Shown here: positions 1 to 8,427 of the stretch, piece by piece
Layout: every line of letters begins with the position of its first letter
Numbering within the stretch: position 1 is the first letter of the stretch
From: Bacteroidetes bacterium GWF2_38_335
GTDB taxonomy: Bacteria; Bacteroidota; Bacteroidia; Bacteroidales; GWF2-38-335
Direction: 5' to 3'
DNA: 64,000 nt
Assembly: GCA_001769535.1 (NCBI GenBank)
Contig: MEOH01000010.1
Location: forward strand, 62,001-126,000
Made by a program: the position numbers and the translations under genes
Notes under the pieces: model-generated
The model's input: the letters and a program-made list of their open reading frames with translations, nothing else
Told to the model about the DNA's origin: nothing
The model's database searches: none

Positions 1-1
1 T

Positions 2-904
2 TCGGTCAGCTCAGGTTCCGGAATTATCAATACCCAGCCGGGATTCAAAATTGACTGGGGAAAATTATTGAAGATTTCATTTGTTTCTGCATTATATGCC
101 GATTCATTGGCAAAGATGTATTATTCAACAGTCGTACGTGAAAAGGAAAGTGGAATTTCCAGAATGTTGATGGATAAATACATTGCTGAAGCATATAAGC
201 CCGTTAAAGAAAAAAATGTGAATCAACTTTTTTCTTTATTGAGAAAAGCGGTTGAGGATTTTAACCAGGTTCCTGTAAATGAAGGCATTTATCCTAAAAT
301 TGGCATTGTTGGTGAAATTTTTGTGAAATATAATTCTTATGGCAATTTAAATGTTCCGGAATGGCTAATAAATCAGGGAATCGAAGTTTGTGTGCCACCT
401 TTGATGGATTTCTTTACACAGTATTTTATCAATGTGGATGCTGATATTAAAACCGGAATGAAAAAGTATTCGTTATCAGATTTGTACCTCAGGTTTATTG
501 AACTGCGCGCAGATTTATTCGTTCAGAAAGCCGAGAAAATAAACAGGGATTTCAGATATTTTACGCCGTTCCATTCTATTCGCCGTATTTCCAGGTACGC
601 TGAGCGAATTTTAAGTATAGCCAATCAGTATGGCGAGGGATGGCTGATCCCGGCCGAAATTTCTGCTTTTGCCGAAGATGGTGTGAATAATGTTGTAAGT
701 CTGCAACCCTTTGGATGCATTGCCAATCAGATAATTTCCAAGGGGGTTGAAAAACGGTTGCGTGATTTTTATCCTGAATTAAATCTGCTCTTTTTGGATT
801 TTGATGATGGTGCCAGCGAAGTCAATGTTCACAACCGGCTGTATTTTATGGTAAGAAATGTAAAGGAAAATATCAGGAATTCACAACCTGTTATTTCCAC
901 TTAA
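2..904 (+). CDS. C-terminal part of acyl-CoA dehydratase activase-related protein (5' truncated)
   Basis: The frame is open from the first bases of the window, so this is the last 300 residues of a larger protein. A TTG at 68 could act as a start but continues an already open frame, so I treat the gene as cut by the window edge. The segment matches from memory the C-terminal part of the large activators related to 2-hydroxyglutaryl-CoA dehydratase (COG3580/COG3581, DUF2229 type): a KIGIVGEIFVKYN segment, then GEGWLIPAEI, then LQPFGCIANQ and a final DDGASEVNVHNR segment. In the full-length family, N-terminal ASKHA ATPase modules precede this region and transfer an electron with ATP hydrolysis to an iron-sulfur dehydratase. 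The gene converges on and overlaps the 3' end of the SpoIIE phosphatase gene by 14 bases. Family assignment is fairly firm; the substrate is unknown. Confidence 0.8.
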   Translation, partial: SVSSGSGIINTQPGFKIDWGKLLKISFVSALYADSLAKMYYSTVVREKESGISRMLMDKYIAEAYKPVKEKNVNQLFSLLRKAVEDFNQVPVNEGIYPKIGIVGEIFVKYNSYGNLNVPEWLINQGIEVCVPPLMDFFTQYFINVDADIKTGMKKYSLSDLYLRFIELRADLFVQKAEKINRDFRYFTPFHSIRRISRYAERILSIANQYGEGWLIPAEISAFAEDGVNNVVSLQPFGCIANQIISKGVEKRLRDFYPELNLLFLDFDDGASEVNVHNRLYFMVRNVKENIRNSQPVIST

Positions 905-3383
905 TCCCTAAAATGGTAATGTCATCTGTTTGTGGTTCGTTACCAATCCATTCGATAATTTTTGAATCAAGTTTTTCCTTTTGTTCATTCATGGGTTGAC
1001 CTGAAATGTCAATCAACATTTCCTTTAGCCGTTTGTACAGGAACTTTTTATTATTTGGTCCGCCAAACTGATCAGGATAACCATCGGTGATTAAATACAG
1101 GGCATCATCATTTTGCAGGGTAATTTTATGTGTGGCATAGTTTTCCATGTGCGAGTGAATGGCAACAGGCATTTTATCGCCCTTATATTCAATTAGTTCT
1201 TTGTTTCTTATCAGATAAAGCGGGTTGTTTGCTCCGGCAAAAACGGCAGTTTTTTTATCTTCATCAATTACAATCATCGAGATATCCATACCATCCTTAA
1301 CTGCAATAGATTGGTCGGCTGAGTTGGTTTGCTCGTCTTCGACTACATTCTGTTTTAAAGTTCTGATAATTTTTTCACGTAAATGATCCAGGATTTTCCC
1401 CGGATCGGTAATCTTTTCCTGAATGAAAATCTCGTTGATGAAAGTCATTCCGAGCATGCTTACAATTGCTCCCGGAACCCCATGTCCCGTGCAGTCTGCA
1501 GCAGTAATAAGTATCTTTTTTCCTGATCTCCCAAACCAGAAAAAATCGCCCGAAACAACATCCCGTGGTCTGAATAAAATGAAAGAGTCACTGAAAATAT
1601 TATCCAGCAACATCGGGTTTGGCAACACTGAATCCTGAATGAGCTTGGCATAATCGATACTTTTTCTCAAATCTGAATACATTTCATCAAGAAGTGCCTT
1701 TTGAGTTGAAATTCGATCATTGGCGGCTTTTAGCTCAACATTTCTGATTCGCTCTATTTCTGCTTCCTTTTCGGCTTTTTCAACAGAATATCCTACCTGC
1801 TGTTTTTTTAATTTATTGAATGTTTCGTTATTGATGACTTCCTCTTTGATATTATGAAATTCTTTGAAATGATAGTAGGCATCAAAATGATTACCTGTTT
1901 CTTCAAGCGCAAGAGATAATTGGTAATGTATCTGATACTGGACCGGCTTTGTGTTGATGGTTTTTGAAATTTCAAGTGCGTTTTGGAGCAGGATCAATGC
2001 TTCTTCATATTTTTTTCCTGAAACCAGAAGTTTCCCTTTTCCCAGCAAACAAATAAGGTTGGCCTTTTGGTCATTTGTCTGAGCTGTAATCTCAATGGCT
2101 TTCTGATAGTAACTGATGGCTTTATCGAATTCACCGGATTCTTCGCTCATGCTGGCCATTCCAATATAAGACCATGCCAGAGCGCCTTTGTGACCAAGTT
2201 CGGTCCTGATTTCAATACTTTTATTGTAGTTTTCTTTTCCCTTTTCAAATTCTTTTTTTAATGTAAAGGCCCTTCCGATCTGGTTATAGGATGCAGCCAT
2301 ACCGGGTTTATCATCATTTTTTATGCGGATATTAAGGCATTTTTCAAAATATTGCAGTGATTCATCCAGATCTGATATACGCATGAATAGAAAACCGGCC
2401 TGACTGTAATAATCGCTCAGAAGGGTTTCATCATAATGTTTGCCTTCAATCAGTTTTAAACCAGTAATTACACAGTTGATCCCTTCGTGGTATAATCCGT
2501 ACATGTCAAAATAACCCGCTTTTACCAAAAGGGTTTTGATAATACCTCCCGTATCGGATGTTTGTCTGAAATAACGATGAATGGTGGATAACAATTCAAG
2601 GTTACTTTCATCATCTTTTGCCTGAATAAGCTCAATAGCCTTACAGTAAAGCAATGCAAAATTTTTACCCCTCAGGTATTGGATGTTTTCAGATTCATCG
2701 GCAAGTTTTAACGCCCTTTCATATGATAAACCAGATTGTATGTATCTGTTTTTCCAGATATCATCAAGGATTGACTCACTTTCACGAATCTTTTCAGCTT
2801 TTTCATTGGTTAAAAAAACATCAGCAATAGCGTGATGCGACCAGTAATCATCAGATTCGGCATAATCTGAAGCCGATTGAAATTCTTTTAATGGAATGGC
2901 AGGAGCATATTCACCGGGAAAAATGGTAACAATTTCATGACCGTTTTCTGCATTTTTTAAAATCACATGAAAAGTATCGGTGATTTTAAACTTGGGTGAA
3001 TTTATTTTTTTTACCGGCTCTCTTACAGCTATTGCAAGTTCTTCATCGGAACCGGTTATGTCAATGATGTTGTCAATGCCTAATCCCGGAGTAAAATCGG
3101 GAAAGGAAAAAGAGTAAACATGGGGTCCGTATTTGTTGGAGAAATTTCCTGCCGAAATATTTTCTTTTATCAGAATAAACAGCTTTTCGGGTGAGGAGCA
3201 GAAATAGTGGAAAAATTTTGATCCCGGATTTTTCATTGCAGAAAAAATGGCTTCTTTATCAAACCCCTTCGAGATCAAATACACAAGATAATCATTATCA
3301 ATACTGTAAAAATGTTTCAAAATATGAAACTGTCTTTCAATACTGAATGAAATAGTATTGTTTTCCTTGTTCTGGTTTTCCAT
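891..3383 (-). CDS. TPR-repeat protein with C-terminal SpoIIE/PP2C-type serine phosphatase domain
   Basis: 830 residues. The start is the ATG at 3383 (MENQNKEN), 4 bases after the stop of the WG-repeat gene; an upstream ATG at 3563 lies inside that gene and gives implausible sequence. Layout: an N-terminal region of about 170 residues I do not recognise; TPR-like helical repeats at about 280-510; a coiled coil at about 520-574 rich in Lys, Glu and Arg; then a SpoIIE-type PP2C phosphatase domain from about 575 to the end. The phosphatase shows SGDFFWFG, AADCTGHGVPGA (metal Asp near 630), LITDGYPDQFGG (Asp near 767) and the final TDDITILG (about 820), so the metal-binding acidic residues appear intact. 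No signal peptide or membrane helix is visible, so it should be cytoplasmic. It is the last gene of the STAND-STAND-WG operon and is a candidate output enzyme that removes phosphate from Ser/Thr of a partner such as an anti-anti-sigma protein (inference). Confidence 0.85.
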   Translation of the reverse strand: MENQNKENNTISFSIERQFHILKHFYSIDNDYLVYLISKGFDKEAIFSAMKNPGSKFFHYFCSSPEKLFILIKENISAGNFSNKYGPHVYSFSFPDFTPGLGIDNIIDITGSDEELAIAVREPVKKINSPKFKITDTFHVILKNAENGHEIVTIFPGEYAPAIPLKEFQSASDYAESDDYWSHHAIADVFLTNEKAEKIRESESILDDIWKNRYIQSGLSYERALKLADESENIQYLRGKNFALLYCKAIELIQAKDDESNLELLSTIHRYFRQTSDTGGIIKTLLVKAGYFDMYGLYHEGINCVITGLKLIEGKHYDETLLSDYYSQAGFLFMRISDLDESLQYFEKCLNIRIKNDDKPGMAASYNQIGRAFTLKKEFEKGKENYNKSIEIRTELGHKGALAWSYIGMASMSEESGEFDKAISYYQKAIEITAQTNDQKANLICLLGKGKLLVSGKKYEEALILLQNALEISKTINTKPVQYQIHYQLSLALEETGNHFDAYYHFKEFHNIKEEVINNETFNKLKKQQVGYSVEKAEKEAEIERIRNVELKAANDRISTQKALLDEMYSDLRKSIDYAKLIQDSVLPNPMLLDNIFSDSFILFRPRDVVSGDFFWFGRSGKKILITAADCTGHGVPGAIVSMLGMTFINEIFIQEKITDPGKILDHLREKIIRTLKQNVVEDEQTNSADQSIAVKDGMDISMIVIDEDKKTAVFAGANNPLYLIRNKELIEYKGDKMPVAIHSHMENYATHKITLQNDDALYLITDGYPDQFGGPNNKKFLYKRLKEMLIDISGQPMNEQKEKLDSKIIEWIGNEPQTDDITILGIKWK

Positions 3384-3387
3384 TTTA

Positions 3388-6300
3388 CTACTCTTTACTT
3401 GTTTTTTGCCCAAGTTTGTTGATGTAGAATTCCTGATTGTCCATCTTAACCAGAGCTTTTCCATTGACAAAGTTTTGGGCATAATCAAACTGGATGGGAA
3501 TAACCTCTTCGCCAAGAATATTGATATAGCCGTATTTTCCTTCCCATGAAAATGAAGTTTCATTGTATTTTCCGATAAACACTAAAGCCATGCCTTCCGA
3601 AAAATCAAATACCTGATCATATTTTATAGGGATGACTAAATTACCATCTTTATCAATGAAACCATATTTTCCGATATATGGATCACCTTCCTGCAATTCT
3701 CCATTGAAAGCCATAGCAAATCCATCTTTAAAATCACCTGTATAATCAACCATGATTTTTGGATATATTTCTTTTCCTTCTTTATCGATATACCCGAATT
3801 TTCCTGTTACCGGATTCCCTGAATAATTAAGTTCTCCTTTGAAAAACCTTGCGTAACCTTCATGAAAATCATAAACAACGTTGTAATCGGGTCTGCATTT
3901 AATCACCTCTTTTCCCGTATGGTCAACAAATACAAATCTGTTCGAGCTGGTGTTAGCGCCGGTATTGCTTAATTCTCCTAACATCGCTCTGGCCATTCCA
4001 TCTGAAAAATCATACACGTTAGTGTAATTTCTTTCGCATGGAATCACCTCCTTACCCGCTTTGTCTATAATACCATATTTTCCCTCACTTGTGTAACCGT
4101 ATGTGTCAATAGTTCCCTTGAATACCCATGCGTATTCCTCTGAAAAATTGCGCACAAGGTCGTAATCAAGAATACATGGAATGACTTCTTTGCCTGTTGT
4201 GTCAATAAATCCTGTGAGATTGAATTTTTTTATCTGAGCCAGGCCATTTGTAAAATATTCAATAGATGAATAAATACAAGGAGCAATCACTATCCCGCTT
4301 GTTGTAAGAAGTCCGAATTTACCGTCCTGCTGTACCAGTGATATTCCATTATGAAAATATTCATTTATTTCACTGTAAATACAAGGAGTAACTTCTTTAC
4401 CTGCTTTATTGATAATTCCATATTTTTCATCTTTTTGAACCTTTGCGAAACCATTTTTAAAAATCTCTACCAGGGTGTAATCCAGATTGCAGGGGATAAC
4501 TTCATTGCCGAGGGTATCAATAAATCCCCAAAGCAATTTTTCTTCCTTGTCACCTTGCGATTTCTCAATAATATTGACAGGAGCCATCCCTTCATAAAAG
4601 TAGCCAATGGAATTGTATTTGGAATCTAATGGTATAATTTCTTTTCCATTTTTATCTACATAGCCATATTTGCCTTCTTCGAAGTAACCTGTTTCACTCA
4701 TTTTTCCCATAAAAACACGAGCCATATTATGCTCGTTGAAAGTTTCAACATAATCGTATTTGCATGGAATAACTTCTTTTCCTTTAAGTGAAACCAGTCC
4801 GTATTTTCCTGTTTTAGGACTTCCGTAAGTATCTGTTTCACCAATAAATGCCTGTGCGATATCATCATAAAAATAGCCAATGTAATTATATTTACATGGG
4901 ATAATTTCTTTTCCGCTTTTATCAATATATCCAAATTTACCTCCTTTGTAATATCCGTACTCATCAAAAGATCCGTTGTAAACTTTGGCATATCCATCCA
5001 TAAAATCCTCAACTTTTGAATATTTTAACTTGCATGGAATCACTTCTTTTCCGTTTTTATCAATAAAACCTGTTTTTCCCTCACCCAAAGACCCGTCATC
5101 ATTGACTTTTCCGGTGAAAACCCGTGCCAGCCCTTCATTAAAATCAAATACATAATTGTATTTAAGGTTGCAGGGTATCAACTCTTTGCCTTCTATATCG
5201 ATAAAGCCATATTTTCCTCGTCTGGGGGTATTGTTTTTTGCATCACCATAAAAAACACGTGCCATATCATTTGAAAGAGTTCCTATATAATCATATTTGG
5301 GTTCGATTAAAACTTTTCCCTGGGTTGTGATTAATCCATTTTTTCCCTTGTCAGGTGTCCCCGATTCGTTTAGATCTCCCTTAAAGGAAATATAAATTCC
5401 GGTTGTGAAATAGCTGAGATTATCGTATTCACATTTGATAACTTCTTTTCCGGTTTTGTCGATATACCCGTATTTTCCCTTTAACGGAGTTCCGTAATCA
5501 TTCAGGCTTCCATTAAAAACACTCGCTATTCCTCCAACAAAATCAAATGCATAATCATATTTGCAAGGGATGATTTCCTTGCCTTCATCTGTTATAAATC
5601 CATATTTTCCATTTGATGGAGATCCGTATTCATCTGTCTGGCCAATGAATACCTTGTATGCTTTTTCATTGGGATATCCAATATTAACGTATTTACATGG
5701 GATAACTTCTTTACCGGTTGAATCTATATATCCGTAAAGTCCTTTTAGCGGTACTCCATATTCAGATAATTCTCCCTTGAAAACCATAGCGCGGCCTCCA
5801 TAAAAATCATAGGCGTAATCGTAAATGGCCTGAGTTAGTAATTCTCCCCTGAAATTTAAATATCCGTATTTTCCGATTAATGGTGATCCGTAATCACTCA
5901 ATGTGCCCTCAAAATAATTAATTATTCCTGAACCGGGAGCAGATAAATATTGATATTCACATAATATCACCTCAGTTCCTGTTGTATCAATATACCCGTA
6001 TTTCCCGGAAAGGGGAGATCCATACACGTCTGTTTGGCCGATGAATACTTTTGCCAATCCATCTGTAAATACATCAATATAATTGTATTTACATGGTGTT
6101 ACTTCAATTCCTCTTATATCAATTAACCCGTAAAAGCCTTTAATCTTATTTCCAAGGTCGTCAATTGTTCCTTTGAAAACTTTGGCGAATCCGTTTGAAA
6201 AATCCTCTGCATAGTCATATTTTCTTGTTAAATCCAATACAACTTTACCCTTTTCATTAATATATAAGTAGTTTCCTTTAACCGGATTGCCATAAACCAT

Positions 6301-8400
6301 CACACCGGTAAATGCACGTGCCAGATTTTCTGAAAATTCCCAGAAATAGTCATATTTGAAGGGAACAACCAAGGAACCTGTTGAGTCAATGAAAGACCAT
6401 TTATTATTATGCATTACCCTTGCAATTTCACCTGAAAAATCTGAAACATCATCGTATGGAAGCGAACAGGGAATTACTTCATTTCCCTGTTTGTCTACAA
6501 ATCCCCACAAGGATCCTTTTTTTACCCTTTTCTTGTCCGAAAAGAATGAGGTGCCAGTAAAATCATAATAACCAGCCTGTTTCTGCTCACTGACATCTTC
6601 GTTTTGTTGCCTGCACAGAATGGTCTCGCTTAATTTTGTTTCATCTGTAAACAGTTTTCTGTATTGTTCAGGTAATTCATTGGCACTGTAATATTTGCAT
6701 GGCACGATAATATTGCCGGTTGTATCAATACATCCCCAGAGGTTTTGCTTTTTAACCGCCGCCACATTCATATTGAAATCTGAAATAAAATCAAAAGTGA
6801 AAGGTATTACTGCAATTCCCTTTTTGTCCATGAAACTGTATTTAAAACCTTTTCGGATCACCGAGTGGCCACAACTGAAATTTCCCACATAATCGCAGTG
6901 ATCAATTACACAAGGGATGGCTTCGTTGCCCGTTTTATCTAAAAATCCTGTTTTGTTGAACTTGACTACTTTAACCATTCCATTGTAATAATGATCAATG
7001 AAATCGTATTCAAGTTCACACGGTATGATTTCGTTGTAGGTGGAATCAATAAAACCTGTTTTTCCATTCCTTACAACTTTAATCATATTATCAGAATATT
7101 GAGTGATTTCATCATAAATACAAGGAATGATTTCTTTTCCGGTTTTATCTATAAACCCATATTTTCCCTGAATAGGAGAATAATATGAGGTGTCAACTGT
7201 GCCTCGGAATACTTTGGCCATATCATCCTGAAAATTCCATAGAATATCATAATCCAGTTCGCATGGAATGACTTCATGTCCTTTGCGATCAATAAAACCA
7301 TACACTCCTTTTGCAGGCTGTGCAAATTGATTGGTAATTCCTTTGAATACAAGTGACATGCTGTCTGAAAAATTTCCTACATAATCATACTCTAAAGCAC
7401 AAGGAATGACTTCTGTGCCTGTTTTATCAATAAACCCGTAAACACCTTGGCCAATATAGTTTTTTTTAAGGGTGCCTTTGTAAACTATTGCCAATCCTTC
7501 AGAAAAACCACCCATTACATCATACTTCAGTTTACATGGAACCACCTCTTTTCCTGATCTGTCGTAGTACCCTGCTTTTTCGATTTTTAAAGCATCTGCT
7601 CCCCATTCTCCAATATAAACAGGCACAATATTGTCATAGAATTCACCTACTGCAGTGTATATAACCGGTACAATAATCTTTCCTGTTGAGTCAATTATTC
7701 CATATTTGTTATCTGATGAAATTTCTGAGGTTTTACCCAAAAATGCTTTAGACATGCCTTTATTCATTTCATATAAATAGTCATATTTGAAGGGTACAAC
7801 TTCTTTTCCTGTTTTGTCAATAAAACCGTACTTGTCTTTTAGTTTGCATAAGGCCAGACCGCAACTGAACGAAGATACATCTTCGTATTTTAACTCACAG
7901 GGTACTATTTCCTTTCCGGTACGATCGATTATACCAAATTTTTGATTTTTCTCTACCACAGCTACTCCCTCCTTAAAAGGTTTGGCATTATCATATATCA
8001 AAGGTACAATTTGCTCGCCCAGCAAATTGATAAAACCATAGTAGCCTCCCGAATAATTGCTTGATGAATAGGTGTAAACTAAAGAAAGACCTTCAGAAAA
8101 TTCTCCAATTGATGTGTATATACAGGGAACAATTTCTTTGCCATATTTATCAACCAATCCATATTTTGTTGTATAATCATTTAAATCAAAAATACTAACA
8201 CTGATCAATCCATTATTAAAGTATTCATCTACAAAATCATATTTAAATGGGGTAACCTCCATTCCTGTTTCAGTTATGAAACAAAAATTGGAACCGTTGC
8301 TTTTCTTCAATAGTTCTAGTTGCGAAAAAGATGGTACTGTTTTAATTATTGCCAGAAATAATATGGCAATAAAGATTTTATATTTTAGGTTTTTAATCAT
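3388..8400 (-). CDS. Giant exported WG-repeat protein
   Basis: 1670 residues. It begins with a Sec signal peptide (basic MIKNLKYK, a hydrophobic core, cleavage near FSQ at 26-27). The rest is about 38 WG-type repeats with the core K-Y-G-[FY]-I-D-x-x-G-K-E-[VI]-I-P-C, spaced about 35-55 residues apart. Longer units carry an insert of the type DxYGSPxxGKYG. WG repeats are predicted beta units that form extended solenoids or propellers; no enzyme activity is known for them. About 25 repeats end in Cys after the Ile-Pro or similar pair, which is many Cys residues for an exported protein. No T9SS C-terminal domain is visible, so periplasm or outer-membrane association is more likely than T9SS secretion. 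The gene sits 27 bases after the WD40-STAND gene and 4 bases before the phosphatase gene. Its partner or ligand is unknown. Confidence 0.88.
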   Translation of the reverse strand: MIKNLKYKIFIAILFLAIIKTVPSFSQLELLKKSNGSNFCFITETGMEVTPFKYDFVDEYFNNGLISVSIFDLNDYTTKYGLVDKYGKEIVPCIYTSIGEFSEGLSLVYTYSSSNYSGGYYGFINLLGEQIVPLIYDNAKPFKEGVAVVEKNQKFGIIDRTGKEIVPCELKYEDVSSFSCGLALCKLKDKYGFIDKTGKEVVPFKYDYLYEMNKGMSKAFLGKTSEISSDNKYGIIDSTGKIIVPVIYTAVGEFYDNIVPVYIGEWGADALKIEKAGYYDRSGKEVVPCKLKYDVMGGFSEGLAIVYKGTLKKNYIGQGVYGFIDKTGTEVIPCALEYDYVGNFSDSMSLVFKGITNQFAQPAKGVYGFIDRKGHEVIPCELDYDILWNFQDDMAKVFRGTVDTSYYSPIQGKYGFIDKTGKEIIPCIYDEITQYSDNMIKVVRNGKTGFIDSTYNEIIPCELEYDFIDHYYNGMVKVVKFNKTGFLDKTGNEAIPCVIDHCDYVGNFSCGHSVIRKGFKYSFMDKKGIAVIPFTFDFISDFNMNVAAVKKQNLWGCIDTTGNIIVPCKYYSANELPEQYRKLFTDETKLSETILCRQQNEDVSEQKQAGYYDFTGTSFFSDKKRVKKGSLWGFVDKQGNEVIPCSLPYDDVSDFSGEIARVMHNNKWSFIDSTGSLVVPFKYDYFWEFSENLARAFTGVMVYGNPVKGNYLYINEKGKVVLDLTRKYDYAEDFSNGFAKVFKGTIDDLGNKIKGFYGLIDIRGIEVTPCKYNYIDVFTDGLAKVFIGQTDVYGSPLSGKYGYIDTTGTEVILCEYQYLSAPGSGIINYFEGTLSDYGSPLIGKYGYLNFRGELLTQAIYDYAYDFYGGRAMVFKGELSEYGVPLKGLYGYIDSTGKEVIPCKYVNIGYPNEKAYKVFIGQTDEYGSPSNGKYGFITDEGKEIIPCKYDYAFDFVGGIASVFNGSLNDYGTPLKGKYGYIDKTGKEVIKCEYDNLSYFTTGIYISFKGDLNESGTPDKGKNGLITTQGKVLIEPKYDYIGTLSNDMARVFYGDAKNNTPRRGKYGFIDIEGKELIPCNLKYNYVFDFNEGLARVFTGKVNDDGSLGEGKTGFIDKNGKEVIPCKLKYSKVEDFMDGYAKVYNGSFDEYGYYKGGKFGYIDKSGKEIIPCKYNYIGYFYDDIAQAFIGETDTYGSPKTGKYGLVSLKGKEVIPCKYDYVETFNEHNMARVFMGKMSETGYFEEGKYGYVDKNGKEIIPLDSKYNSIGYFYEGMAPVNIIEKSQGDKEEKLLWGFIDTLGNEVIPCNLDYTLVEIFKNGFAKVQKDEKYGIINKAGKEVTPCIYSEINEYFHNGISLVQQDGKFGLLTTSGIVIAPCIYSSIEYFTNGLAQIKKFNLTGFIDTTGKEVIPCILDYDLVRNFSEEYAWVFKGTIDTYGYTSEGKYGIIDKAGKEVIPCERNYTNVYDFSDGMARAMLGELSNTGANTSSNRFVFVDHTGKEVIKCRPDYNVVYDFHEGYARFFKGELNYSGNPVTGKFGYIDKEGKEIYPKIMVDYTGDFKDGFAMAFNGELQEGDPYIGKYGFIDKDGNLVIPIKYDQVFDFSEGMALVFIGKYNETSFSWEGKYGYINILGEEVIPIQFDYAQNFVNGKALVKMDNQEFYINKLGQKTSKE

Positions 8401-8427
8401 AAGCTCCTGGCTAATAAACAGCAGTGG

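Noticed and set aside
68-70. TTG at 68 as start of the first gene
   Set aside because: The frame is open back to base 2 and the protein family is much longer, so the gene is cut by the window.
3384-3563. ATG at 3563 as start of the SpoIIE gene
   Set aside because: It lies inside the WG gene and the added 60 residues look like off-frame sequence; the ATG at 3383 is 4 bases after the WG stop.
3388-8400. T9SS secretion of the WG protein
   Set aside because: The C-terminus ends in a WG unit and a short charged tail, with no type A or B sorting domain.
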